Origin: Kurthia huakuii LAM0618
Lineage (GTDB): Bacteria; Bacillota; Bacilli; Bacillales_A; Planococcaceae
Assembly: GCF_000505545.1 (NCBI RefSeq)
Contig: NZ_AYTB01000007.1
Coordinates: forward strand, 428,902-492,901
Direction of reading: 5' to 3'
DNA: 64,000 bases
Shown here in pieces: positions 28,447 through 37,344 of the stretch (position 1 is the first letter of the stretch; every line of letters starts with the position of its first letter). Under the pieces are notes generated by a model. It was not told the DNA's origin and made no database searches. It saw only the letters and a list, made by a program, of their open reading frames with translations. A program made the translations under genes and the position numbers.

Positions 28447-29688
28447 ATGTCTTACGAAAAAAAATTGTTAGCGATGAAAAAAATGGTTAAGAAAAAAACG
28501 ACGGTACCAGCGGAGCAACTCCGTTATAAAAAACCTGCTGCACCAGTCTATAGCGATTTATGGGAACAGGCAGGTCTTTCGCGCATCGACAATGAATTTG
28601 GTACGGTGTTTGTGCGCGAAGTCCATTATGCGCTCGATTATCAGCACGGCGCCTATCAATTGGGGGATTTTTTAGAGGCGCTCGCTACATGGCGTGAGCA
28701 TGAGCACCCGATTGCGCTAACCGACGAACGGCCAATTGTTTTTTATGATACGGAAACAACCGGTTTAAAAGGCACAGGCACGCATATTTTTCTCAACGGT
28801 TTGTTACTATTTGACGAACATGAATTTGTGTTAAAGCAATATATTTTGGCCGATCCGAGCCACGAAGCAGCTTTTTTATTTGAATCGAGGTTTTGGCAAG
28901 AGCAAAAAATGGTATTAACATATAATGGAAAGAGTTTCGATTGGCCACAGCTGGAAATGCGTTGGACCTTTCACCGCAATACACTTCCACCGCTTAAAAC
29001 GCCGCATCATATTGATTTGATGCATAGCGCCAAACGTATTTGGAAACAGGAACTAGCGCGTATGACATTAAGTGAGGTTGAGCGCCAGAAGCTCGGATTT
29101 ATCCGCGATGGTGATGTCCCAGGATATTTAGCGCCTGCGATTTATTTAGATGCTGTGCGTACAGGCGAAACGAATGCGTTGTTAAAAGTATTAACGCATA
29201 ATGAATATGATTTGCTGTCGCTTGTTACATTGTATGTGCAAGAGACGAAGTTATTAACGGAAGGCGTGCGCAATGAAAGTGCAAAGGCGTATACGAATAT
29301 CGGCAAATGGTACAAAGATTTAAAAGCTTCTGATGCCAGTTTGGAACTTTTACGTGACATAACGCATCTATATGATGTAGATGAAGCGGCAGAGGCTTCT
29401 TTTTACAAAGGGTATTTATTAAAAAAACGCGGTGACTTTCAACAAGCGTATGATTGTTTTTTATTATGTACCCCGTATGTCAATGAACGCCAACGTCTAG
29501 AAGCTTATACAGAGCTAGCGAAGCTATGTGAGCATCGGTTGCACGATATTGAAGCGGCGCTACGCTATACGCAGAAGGCACTTGATGAAACGACACAAAG
29601 CATCTGTTATAAACCGCATGCTAAAGAAAAGCGGATTGACGCACTGACGCATCGAATCAGACGTTTAACGAATAAAAATGTGCTATAA
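28447..29688 (+). CDS. mrfB: DEDDh-type exonuclease with TPR tail, MrfB (YprB)
   Basis: 413 residues. An RNase H-like exonuclease domain with FYDTETTG (Asp101, Glu103), a later YNGKSFDWPQLEMR and HNEYDLLSLV (the H-x4-D of DEDDh) is followed by two or three TPR-like repeats (about 280-400). It is the partner of MrfA in mitomycin crosslink repair in B. subtilis. ATG 28447 follows GAGAGGG. cotD, which follows in B. subtilis, is absent; gpsB comes next. Confidence 0.92.
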   Translation: MSYEKKLLAMKKMVKKKTTVPAEQLRYKKPAAPVYSDLWEQAGLSRIDNEFGTVFVREVHYALDYQHGAYQLGDFLEALATWREHEHPIALTDERPIVFYDTETTGLKGTGTHIFLNGLLLFDEHEFVLKQYILADPSHEAAFLFESRFWQEQKMVLTYNGKSFDWPQLEMRWTFHRNTLPPLKTPHHIDLMHSAKRIWKQELARMTLSEVERQKLGFIRDGDVPGYLAPAIYLDAVRTGETNALLKVLTHNEYDLLSLVTLYVQETKLLTEGVRNESAKAYTNIGKWYKDLKASDASLELLRDITHLYDVDEAAEASFYKGYLLKKRGDFQQAYDCFLLCTPYVNERQRLEAYTELAKLCEHRLHDIEAALRYTQKALDETTQSICYKPHAKEKRIDALTHRIRRLTNKNVL

Positions 29689-29715
29689 TAAAATCTATAT
29701 AGAAGTGAAAGGACG

Positions 29716-30072
29716 ATGGACTTGGATATCAAACTATCTGCTAAAATCATTTTAGATAAAGATTTTAAAACAGGTCTTCGTGGCTACAGCCAAGACGAGG
29801 TTGACCAATTTTTAGACGAAATCATTCAAGATTATGAAAGCTTTGAACAAGTATTAAAGCAAAAAGAGGCGCGCATTGCAGAACTAGAAGAACAATTGAG
29901 TAATGTAGGAACTGCAACAACACCTACAGCAGCGCCAAATCTTGAGAAAAAAGAAGTAGAAGAACCACAACAAGCGACAAATGGTGTCACAAACTACGAC
30001 ATTTTAAAACGCTTAGCAAACCTTGAAAAACGCGTGTTTGGCGATAAGCTTTACAACGATTTTGAAGGGTAA
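29716..30072 (+). CDS. gpsB: Cell-division regulator GpsB
   Basis: 118 residues. N-terminal DivIVA-like membrane-binding part (KLSAKIILDKDFKTGLRGYS), a coiled coil (about 35-65), a linker and a conserved C-terminal trimerisation part (YDILKRLANLEKRVFG). It couples PBP1, here encoded nearby as ponA, to septum and elongation sites. ATG 29716 is only two bases from AAAGGA; TTG 29722 has ideal spacing and may be the true start. A terminator follows. Confidence 0.93.
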   Translation: MDLDIKLSAKIILDKDFKTGLRGYSQDEVDQFLDEIIQDYESFEQVLKQKEARIAELEEQLSNVGTATTPTAAPNLEKKEVEEPQQATNGVTNYDILKRLANLEKRVFGDKLYNDFEG

Positions 30073-30075
30073 GAG

Positions 30076-30118
30076 AAACCACTTAACGGCTGGATTTTTT
30101 TGGCGTTAAGTGGTTTTA
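30076..30118 (+). terminator. Intrinsic terminator after gpsB
   Basis: AAACCACTTAACG (30076-30088) pairs perfectly with CGTTAAGTGGTTT (30104-30116), followed by T. The long loop also holds seven T. Confidence 0.87.
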
Positions 30119-30214
30119 GTCGGTTATGCGGCAAAAAAGTAAACTAATTTTTGGCATTTAATTGTCGGAAAATACTTATTTTTTGTTTCATGTCATAAAA
30201 AAAGGCTAAAAACC

Positions 30215-30243
30215 TTGTCACATGACTTTTGAAGTACTATAAT
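30215..30243 (+). promoter_or_regulatory. Promoter of rnpB
   Basis: TTGTCA (30215-30220), 17-base spacer, perfect TATAAT (30238-30243). Transcription would start near 30250, just where the RNase P RNA begins. Confidence 0.85.
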
Positions 30244-30249
30244 AACTAC

Positions 30250-30660
30250 AGCATCATAGATGAATGAGTAATCGCTGTAACACATTGGTGTTGCTGAGGA
30301 AAGTCCATGCACGCACGGTTCTGAGATGACCGTAGTGATCGTATTTCGCGAATAAATAAGCGGAAGTAGCTGAAATGCTAACGGCGGAAGGAAAACCTAA
30401 GTCCTTGGATATGGTTGACACTTCCTGAAAAGTGCCACAGTGACGGAGTCTAGTTTGGAAACTGCTAGAGTGGAACGAGGTAAACCCTGCGAGTGTGCAA
30501 CCCAAATTATGGTAGGGGCGCCGTACCGACGGAAATGAACAGAGGTATGGATTGGCTGTCTTTATACAGTTGATAGATAGATGATTACTACCCAGAGTAC
30601 GAGGCTTGCGCCGTTTGAGTACAAGGGCACAAAACATGGCTTATAATTCTATATGATGTA
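30250..30660 (+). ncRNA. rnpB: RNase P RNA, Bacillus type (class B)
   Basis: Catalytic RNA of RNase P, which trims tRNA 5' ends. Conserved core pieces are all present: GAGGAAAGTCCATGC near 30296, GAAAGTGCCACAGTGACG near 30427, GTGGAACGAGGTAAACCC near 30470, AACCCAAATT and GTAGGGGC near 30500, GATAGATGATTACTACC near 30570, ACAAAACATGGCTTA near 30629. The outer P1 stem is CATCATA (30252-30258) with TATGATG (30652-30658). The order matches B. subtilis rnpB. It follows gpsB as expected; ends are estimated from P1. Confidence 0.95.
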
Positions 30661-30685
30661 CTTTTATTATGATAATAATTAGTTT

Positions 30686-30717
30686 AGCTCTCCTCGTTGG
30701 TGGAGAGCTTTTCTTTT
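30686..30717 (+). terminator. Terminator of rnpB
   Basis: AGCTCTCC (30686-30693) pairs with GGAGAGCT (30702-30709), followed by TTCTTTT. The gap from rnpB is about 25 bases. Confidence 0.85.
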
Positions 30718-30730
30718 ATAAGGGGATACG

Positions 30731-32476
30731 GTGATAAAAAAGATGGAATACACGCAAAAGCTCGCGGACGCGACAACATTTACGTTTCCAAATCATATCA
30801 TTGATACTATTTTTAATAGCGTTGAAGAAGGCATTATGATTGCCGATACAAAAAGCCGCATTATTCATGTCAATCCTGCGTTTGAATTTGTAACGGGGTA
30901 TACGCGTGAAGAAGCCGTTGGACAGCGCCCAAGTTTATTGAATTCGGGTATCCACGACCAAGACTTTTACAAAAAAATGTGGGCAACGATTCAAGAACAT
31001 GGAAAATGGTCAGGGGAAATTTGGAATCGCCGCAAAACGGGCGACATTTATCCAGAGTGGTTAACGATTGTAGCCATTCGCAATGAACAAGGCGACATCA
31101 TGAACTACTGTGGCATTTTTGAGGACATCTCGGCCCAAAAAAATGCTGAAAATGAGATTGAACAACGCAAATATACAGATGCATTAACAGGTGTAGCGAA
31201 TCGTTACGCCTATTTGCAACGTATGGAAACATTACTCCAATCATCTGCTAATCGAGAATATCATCATGCAGTGTTATTTTTAGATTTAGACCGTTTTAAA
31301 CAGGTGAATGATACGTTAGGTCATTCAATTGCCGATGAATTGCTTGTCAGCGTTACGAAGCGTATTCAAAGCGTGCTTAAAAATAAAGACATCGTGGCAC
31401 GCTACGGCGGCGATGAATTTATCATCACTATTACAAATATCCACCATATGCAGGAAGCGGTACACGTGGCTGAAAAACTTGTTCACTTGTTATCTGAACC
31501 ATTTCCTATTGAGGAACAAAATATATATATATCAACAAGTATGGGCATCAGTTTGTATCCGGAAGATGGAACAACGATGGAAACACTTGTAAAAAAAGCT
31601 GACCAAGCAATGTATTATGCAAAGCAAAATGGTCGCAATCAATTTGCCTTTTATTTCGATGATTTAAAAGTAGATTCAAAACGCGTATTATTATTAGATA
31701 ATGAATTGCGAAAAGCGATTAAAGAAAATGCGTTCACGTTAAATTTCCAACCAAAAATCGCTGTTGGCGCCGAAAAAGTTATCGGTGTTGAAGCATTAAT
31801 TCGTTGGACAAATGAACATCTTGGCAACGTTTCACCGGCAGAATTTATTCCATATGCTGAGGAAACCGGCTTGATTATCCCGATGAGTGAATGTGTGTTC
31901 CACCTTGCTTGTGAGGCGCATAATCATCTACGGGCACGCACCGATGACGTTTTACCGATTGCGATTAACGTCTCGAGCATTCATTTCCATCAAGCTGATT
32001 TTATTGATACGATACAAGCAATTTTTGAATCGTACAATTGTAGCCCGCACTATTTTGAGTTGGAATTGACTGAACGTACGGTTATGAATAATGAACGTGA
32101 TTCGATTCGCAAGCTCGTACAGCTAAAAAATATGGGCTTTAAGCTATCAATTGATGATTTCGGAACAGGGTATTCGTCGCTAAGCTATTTAGTGCAATTT
32201 CCACTCGATTATTTGAAAATTGACCGCAGTTTTATTCAATACATTACATCAATTGCCGACAAACAAGCTGTTGTCGATGCAATTATTCAAATGGCTCATC
32301 GCTTACACATGAAAGTAATTGCCGAGGGCGTTGAGCAAAAAGATCAAGTGAAATTGCTAGAGAAATTAGGCTGTGATATGATTCAAGGATACTATTATGC
32401 AAAGCCGATGCCTCTTCATGAGCTCGATACTTTTTTAGAATTTTGGAAATTAGAAGCAAGAGAGGACTTAATATAA
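30731..32476 (+). CDS. PAS-GGDEF-EAL cyclic-di-GMP protein
   Basis: 581 residues, cytosolic, no membrane helix. PAS sensor (about 25-140), GGDEF domain with intact GGDEF at 226-230, and EAL domain with intact EAL at 354-356 and DDFGTGYSSLSYL later. Both c-di-GMP synthesis and breakdown are thus possible. The inhibitory I-site is Lys217-x-x-Asp220 in place of Arg-x-x-Asp, so product inhibition may be weak. GTG 30731 follows AAGGGGA. It sits between rnpB and the rlmL-type gene, which are close neighbours in B. subtilis, so it looks like an insertion in that order. Confidence 0.93.
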   Translation: MIKKMEYTQKLADATTFTFPNHIIDTIFNSVEEGIMIADTKSRIIHVNPAFEFVTGYTREEAVGQRPSLLNSGIHDQDFYKKMWATIQEHGKWSGEIWNRRKTGDIYPEWLTIVAIRNEQGDIMNYCGIFEDISAQKNAENEIEQRKYTDALTGVANRYAYLQRMETLLQSSANREYHHAVLFLDLDRFKQVNDTLGHSIADELLVSVTKRIQSVLKNKDIVARYGGDEFIITITNIHHMQEAVHVAEKLVHLLSEPFPIEEQNIYISTSMGISLYPEDGTTMETLVKKADQAMYYAKQNGRNQFAFYFDDLKVDSKRVLLLDNELRKAIKENAFTLNFQPKIAVGAEKVIGVEALIRWTNEHLGNVSPAEFIPYAEETGLIIPMSECVFHLACEAHNHLRARTDDVLPIAINVSSIHFHQADFIDTIQAIFESYNCSPHYFELELTERTVMNNERDSIRKLVQLKNMGFKLSIDDFGTGYSSLSYLVQFPLDYLKIDRSFIQYITSIADKQAVVDAIIQMAHRLHMKVIAEGVEQKDQVKLLEKLGCDMIQGYYYAKPMPLHELDTFLEFWKLEAREDLI

Positions 32477-32478
32477 GT

Positions 32479-33633
32479 ATGACAACATATCAATTAGTGG
32501 CAACAGCAGCGATGGGTTTAGAATCGCTTGTAGCCGATGAACTTAAAAAAATGGGGTATGACACACATATCGATAACGGCCGTGTTTATTTTGAAGGAAC
32601 AGAACGCGATATCGCCAAAACAAACTTATGGTTACGCGTAGCAGACCGTGTGAAAATTGTCGTGGGTAAATTCCCTGTAACAACATTTGACCAATTATTT
32701 GAAGGCGTTAAAGCATTACCATGGGAAAAATATATGCCCGTCGATGCAGAATTCCCTGTTACTGGTAAATCAGTAAAAGCAACATTATATAGTGTGCCTG
32801 ATTGCCAAGCGATTACGAAAAAAGCAATCGTTGAGCGTTTAAAAGGTCATTATCGTCGCTTAGGTTTCCTAGAAGAAACAGGACCAAAATTTAAAGTAGA
32901 AGTATCTATTTTAAAAGATGTAGCAACATTAACGATTGATACATCAGGTAATGGCTTACACAAACGTGGCTATCGTACAGAACAAGGTGAAGCGCCATTA
33001 AAAGAAACAATGGCAGCAGCGCTTGTTTATTTATCACGCTGGACACCAGCACGACCATTCGTTGATCCATTTTGTGGTTCAGGCACCATTGCACTTGAAG
33101 CAGCAATGATTGGTCAAAACATTGCACCAGGTTATAACCGCGGATTTATTTGTGAAGATTGGCCAATGATGAACGCCGAAATGTGGGATGAAGTACGTGC
33201 TGAAGCCGATAACGCTGCAAACTACGATCAACCATTAAATATTATCGCGTCAGATATCGACCAACGCATGGTGACGATTGCAAAAAATAACGTTTTAGAA
33301 GCAGGCTTTGAAGGTATTGTTGAAGTAAAACAAATGCAAGTGGCCGACTTTACAACGAACTTTACCGATGGCGTTATGATCGGAAACCCACCATACGGTG
33401 AACGTATCGGTGAAAAAGAAGAAATCGAAAAAGTTATTAATACGATGGGTACCGTGATGCGTAAATATCCAACGTGGTCAGTATATATGCTTTCTTCAAT
33501 GGAAAACTTCGATAAAATTTACGGTAAAAAAGCAACGAAAAAACGTAAATTATTTAACGGTGCGATGAAAACAGATTATTTCCAATTCTGGGGTCAACGT
33601 TCTCCACGCAAACCACAAGAACCAAAAGCATAG
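32479..33633 (+). CDS. ypsC: 23S rRNA (guanine-N2) methyltransferase, RlmL/YpsC type
   Basis: 384 residues, nearly the length of B. subtilis YpsC (385). N-terminal THUMP domain (about 60-155), then a Rossmann methyltransferase with PFVDPFCGSGTIALEAA and the catalytic NPPYGER. It methylates a guanine of 23S rRNA. ATG 32479 aligns with relatives; AGAGAGGA lies 12 bases before, rather far. It follows the c-di-GMP gene within two bases. Confidence 0.92.
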   Translation: MTTYQLVATAAMGLESLVADELKKMGYDTHIDNGRVYFEGTERDIAKTNLWLRVADRVKIVVGKFPVTTFDQLFEGVKALPWEKYMPVDAEFPVTGKSVKATLYSVPDCQAITKKAIVERLKGHYRRLGFLEETGPKFKVEVSILKDVATLTIDTSGNGLHKRGYRTEQGEAPLKETMAAALVYLSRWTPARPFVDPFCGSGTIALEAAMIGQNIAPGYNRGFICEDWPMMNAEMWDEVRAEADNAANYDQPLNIIASDIDQRMVTIAKNNVLEAGFEGIVEVKQMQVADFTTNFTDGVMIGNPPYGERIGEKEEIEKVINTMGTVMRKYPTWSVYMLSSMENFDKIYGKKATKKRKLFNGAMKTDYFQFWGQRSPRKPQEPKA

Positions 33634-33659
33634 AACATAAAATTAACATCTACTCGATA

Positions 33660-33690
33660 ACGGAAGGGGCAGCCCTTCCGTTTCGTTGTC
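33660..33690 (+). terminator. Terminator after the RlmL-type gene
   Basis: ACGGAAGGG pairs with CCCTTCCGT around GCAG, then TTCGTT. The T-run is interrupted, so it may be partial. Confidence 0.7.
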
Positions 33691-33714
33691 AATACGGAAA
33701 GGGGCAATTACTGA

Positions 33715-35612
33715 ATGCGACAATCGATTCCATTCGAATTATCAAAAGACAAATCATTCTTTGACTCATTAGGAGACTGGATTGGTGATGTACTTTATGA
33801 CGAATTACCTGAGAAGGGACTTGAACTGCGTGATGAGCAAGTGTTTATGGCGTATCAAATCGAAAGTGCACTACGTGAAAAATCCGTGTTATTTGCGGAA
33901 GCTGGCGTAGGGACAGGGAAAACAATCGCGTATTTATTACCATCGATTGCTTATGCACGTTACACAGGCAAGCCAGCGTTAATTGCTTGTGCGGATGAAA
34001 CATTAATCGACCAACTTGTAAAAGAGGGCGGCGATATTTATAAATTGCAACAATTATTAAATTTAAATATTGATGTGCGTTTAGCGAAATCACGCGATCA
34101 ATATTTATGTTTGAAGCGTTATGAAGAAGCCGAGCAATTTTTAGATGGCGCATATTTAGACGACATCGCAATGACGATTCCAGAAGGTGTTTATGGGAAC
34201 GGCTCACTTGATTTATACGGTCAACGTAGCGATTATCCAAATGTTTCCGATGAAGAATGGGCGCATGTAAACTACAACGCGATTCAACAATGCCAAGTAT
34301 GTGATATTCGCAATCGTTGCGGTCAAACATTACACCGTCAAAACTATCGTGAATCAACGGATTTAATTATTTGTTCACAAGATTTTTATATGGAGCATAT
34401 CGCTACAAAAGAATCTCGTGAACGCGAAGGTCAAACACCACTATTACCAGAAGTATCAATGGTTGTATTTGATGAAGGACACTTATTAGAATATGCTGCG
34501 CAAAAAGCGATGACGATTAAAATTCAAGATTACACAATCGTTAAAGTATTAGAACGTTTAATGGTTGATGGTGTGCGTGAAAAAACATTGAATCTTATGG
34601 AGAAACTACAAGATGGCCATGAATTATTTTTCGATCAATTACGCGAAGACGTTATCGATTCAGATGAAGAGCGTAAACGTATCAAAAAAAGCGATATGCT
34701 CATTAAAATTGGTCAAAAAGTAATGACGTTAGTAGACGCATTGTTCGAGGAGTTTGTATTCGAATCTGAAATGTATACGATTCCTGAATATGAAATTCGG
34801 ATGGCAGAAGAATTTTTAGAGCAATATGCGGAAGCGATGCGCATATTTATTGGCAACGGGGACGCAGTTGATTGGTTAGAGGAAGCGGATGGTGAAGAAA
34901 CGCTTGTCATTATGCCACATCTAATTACCGATATTTTAGCGAAAAAAGTATTCTCGAAAAAAATTCCGTTTATTTTCTCATCTGCTACATTATCAATTGA
35001 TAAAGATTTCAGCTTTATTGCATATAGCCTAGGTATTAAAAAATATGAATCATTTACAGTCGCTTCACCATTTGATTATGATGAAGTTATGAGCATCAAC
35101 TTGCATAAACGTTCACAAGCTGAAAAAACTGCAGAAGTTGAAACCTTATTACAACGCGAAGGTCAAACATTAATTTTATTCAAATCAAAACAATCGATGT
35201 TGGATTTCAAAGCAGCAGCAAGTGCTGATACATTAGCGCGTATGGCGTTTGAAGGGGACCGTGAGTTATCATCAATTATCCGCGACTTCCAAGCGAAAAA
35301 ATGCAGGCGATTTGCTCATACCACTTATGGGAAGGTTTAGATTTACCAGAAGAGGCGTTAACGCGTGTAATTGTATTTGATTTACCATTCCCACCGCATG
35401 ATCCATTATTTGATGCGAAACGTAGCTTTGCAGATGACTCATTTGATGAAGTAGAACTGCCATATATGTTATTGCGCATTCAACAAGGCATGGGCCGGTT
35501 AATTCGCACAACGAATGACCACGGGACAATTAATGTTTTCTTAAATGAACAAGAACAACAAGTAATTGACAATATTACACCAGTATTTGCTGTTCAACCA
35601 ACAGAACTTTAA
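33715..35612 (+). pseudogene. ypvA: DinG/YoaA-like ATP-dependent helicase (YpvA) with a frameshift
   Basis: XPD-like helicase in two frames. Part 1 (33715-35340, frame of the ATG) has Walker A AGVGTGKT, an iron-sulfur type cysteine group (CLKRY, later CQVCDIRNRCGQ) and DEGH in VVFDEGHLLEYA. At an A6 run (35296-35301) the frame is lost. The other frame continues from 35301 to 35612 with LWEGLDLPEEAL and RIQQGMGRLIRTT, exactly the motifs that should follow. One extra A would restore a protein of about 632 residues. Either a recent mutation, a sequencing error in the A-run, or slippage. ATG 33715 follows AAAGGGG. Confidence 0.88.
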
Positions 35613-35621
35613 TGAACGCAC

Positions 35622-35655
35622 AAAAAAGCAGGCATCTCAGATGCCTGCTTTTTTT
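35622..35655 (+). terminator. Terminator between the ypvA-like gene and the next minus-strand gene
   Basis: AAAAAAGCAGGCAT and ATGCCTGCTTTTTTT pair around CTCAG. Symmetrical A and T flanks let it serve both convergent genes. Confidence 0.92.
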
Positions 35656-36271
35656 ATGAAATCGATTGATAAACATATTTTGCTTTGTATAAATGACGCG
35701 TTACACCTGCTGTTGCGACTTCAAATAAATCATGCGCATTGTCATTGGCTTGTTCGTGGAAATCTAATAAAATAAAGTCCATTAAATCACGTTTTTTAAG
35801 CATTTGAGGCTGCATATGCGCTAAAAATTGAGCAGCACCTTCAATGGCTTGTGAAATCGATACGAGCTCTAATACGTATTGTACGCGCTGCTTATCGTTG
35901 TCAAAATCGCGATTTTCCAACTCAAAATACAACCAATGCGTTAAGAAATCTGCCACTAATACGGCATTTGTTAACGTGTTGCTACCTTCTTGTTGCGATA
36001 AATCGTAGATACAATGATACGTAGGGTGTGACACAAATTGCTTTACAATGGAATAACGAATCGGGTTAGATTCAATCGAATCGACGTTTAAAATAGGTTC
36101 ATGACGCTGCTCGCATAATGAAAACCAAATATCACGACATAGTTGCATAAAAAAAGGGGATGAATGTTGTTCAATAATTGAAGATACGATAGGTGCTTCT
36201 TTCAAGTAGTGCTCAAATTGTTCATACTTATTTTTTTGGACGATTAGTGTACTCATTTGAGATAAAGGCAT
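35654..36271 (-). CDS. Uncharacterised helical cytosolic protein
   Basis: 205 residues; I do not recognise the family. Predicted mostly helical, with many His, Gln and aromatic residues, no signal peptide or membrane span, no repeats. The C-terminal stretch MLKKRDLMDFILLDFHEQAN and the earlier FVSHPTYHCIYDLSQQEG are the most distinctive segments. ATG 36271 lies behind a good GGGAGGA. It is flanked by terminators and by 450 non-coding bases, so it is monocistronic. Confidence 0.75.
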   Translation of the reverse strand: MPLSQMSTLIVQKNKYEQFEHYLKEAPIVSSIIEQHSSPFFMQLCRDIWFSLCEQRHEPILNVDSIESNPIRYSIVKQFVSHPTYHCIYDLSQQEGSNTLTNAVLVADFLTHWLYFELENRDFDNDKQRVQYVLELVSISQAIEGAAQFLAHMQPQMLKKRDLMDFILLDFHEQANDNAHDLFEVATAGVTRHLYKAKYVYQSIS

Positions 36272-36401
36272 TGCGGGTCCTCCCTTACATGATCTAGTCT
36301 CTGTATAAATAGAAGTTAAAAAATTAACTGTACGAAGGAATTAGCTATATGTAAGTTAATCATTCATACGATTTTTTGTAAAATTTTCAGTCGAAGATAA
36401 T

Positions 36402-36479
36402 ATGACACGAAAAAATAATAGCGTGTGTATTGCTTAGTTTTGCTACATAAGACAAAGCATCGCTATTTTTTGCTGTCAT
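36402..36479. repeat. 78-bp imperfect palindrome in a non-coding gap
   Basis: ATGACA (36402-36407) pairs with TGTCAT (36474-36479). Inside, AAAAAA...ATAGCG pairs with CGCTATTTTTT. TGCTT and AAGCA close an inner stem. It could be a miniature inverted-repeat element or a structured RNA. The surrounding gap 36272-36663 holds no credible gene: the only open frame there is AT-rich and lacks a ribosome site. Confidence 0.5.
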
Positions 36480-36663
36480 TTTGTCTCCTTGTTAAATAAG
36501 TGTAACGACCTATATTTAAAAATGCAATGCTTTATAAATGTAAAAAAAATCCAAACATTGTTATATCAATGGTTTGGAAACAAAAAAATTGAAAAATCAT
36601 ATAAGTATAATAGATATTTTTCCCTATTTTTCCATTTATGGTTTTTGAAATCTAGGAATTTCG

Positions 36664-36697
36664 TCAAAAAAAGAAACTACGCTAGTTTGTAGTTTCT
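36664..36697 (-). terminator. Terminator of cheX
   Basis: On the minus strand GAAACTAC pairs with GTAGTTTC, followed by T7. It lies 24 bases past the cheX stop. Confidence 0.85.
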
Positions 36698-36720
36698 CAC
36701 TTTATGCCAAGTTATTTGTA

Positions 36721-37179
36721 CTAATCTTCGTTATCAATTGTTAACAAACCATTCATTTGTCCAAGACCTTCGATTGTAATTGGCAGTCGAAAAGCGTGTT
36801 GGAAGCCAAATAATTTTGTTTGTCCAATCATTACGGTTGGAGGTGTAATATCTAAATCAAGCTCGTTATTCGCACAATATGTACATAATTTTCCGGCTGA
36901 CATATTTCCAAACTCACCAATAAATGATTCGAGCATTTCACCGCTAATTTCCATACCGTACATTGAAAGGCCAATATCGCCAAAAATTTTAGAGGATGAT
37001 TCTAAAATAATACGAGCGCGTACATCGCCGGTAATACCGATTAATACGCCTGCTTCACTTTGTGTAAAGGGTTCTTTATAAAGCGTTGGTGTACCGATTT
37101 TCACCGTTTGAGGAATAACTTCTTGCATCGATTGAATTAAGCCGTTCAATAAAATTTGAATGTGGTTTGAATTACTCAT
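36721..37179 (-). CDS. cheX: CheX-like chemotaxis phosphatase
   Basis: 152 residues. The CheC/CheX family active-site pattern E-x2-N is visible in ESFIGEFGNMSAG (about 84-96), and the C-terminal half has the expected beta-strand core (VMIGQTKLFGFQHAFRLPI). CheX removes phosphate from CheY-P. It stands alone with its own terminator and no che or fli gene in the window. ATG 37179 lies seven bases after AGAGGTG. An orphan CheX might serve a non-chemotactic receiver protein. Confidence 0.85.
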   Translation of the reverse strand: MSNSNHIQILLNGLIQSMQEVIPQTVKIGTPTLYKEPFTQSEAGVLIGITGDVRARIILESSSKIFGDIGLSMYGMEISGEMLESFIGEFGNMSAGKLCTYCANNELDLDITPPTVMIGQTKLFGFQHAFRLPITIEGLGQMNGLLTIDNED

Positions 37180-37249
37180 GTAGCACCTCTCCCTATAAGA
37201 CTTTTAATCTATCATATCATGCTCTGTAGTAAAATTCCCTAACAATTAC

Positions 37250-37278
37250 TTGACGGAACGTATTTTTTTTCATATGAT
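37250..37278 (+). promoter_or_regulatory. Promoter of the 30-codon Fur-box gene
   Basis: TTGACG (37250-37255), 17-base spacer, TATGAT (37273-37278). Start of transcription would be near 37285, a few bases before the Fur box. Confidence 0.7.
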
Positions 37279-37290
37279 ATTTATAATCAA

Positions 37291-37305
37291 TGAGAATAAT
37301 TATCA
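37291..37305 (+). promoter_or_regulatory. Fur box
   Basis: TGAGAATAATTATCA matches the 7-1-7 Fur consensus TGATAATNATTATCA at 13 of 14 defined positions. It covers roughly +6 to +20, where bound Fur would block transcription when iron is plentiful. Confidence 0.75.
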
Positions 37306-37344
37306 ATATTACTTATACATAACATTTATATAAAGGGGCGAACA

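Noticed and set aside
30254..30637. 127-codon minus-strand frame
   Set aside because: It lies entirely opposite the RNase P RNA gene, whose conserved bases explain the sequence.
35285..35345. Programmed -1 frameshifting in the ypvA-like helicase
   Set aside because: The A6 run gives only partial re-pairing, and helicases of this family are not known to use frameshifting; mutation or sequencing error is simpler.
36489..36692. 67-codon plus-strand frame with Phe/Lys/Asn-rich product
   Set aside because: AT-rich by chance, TTG start without ribosome site, and it overlaps the cheX terminator.
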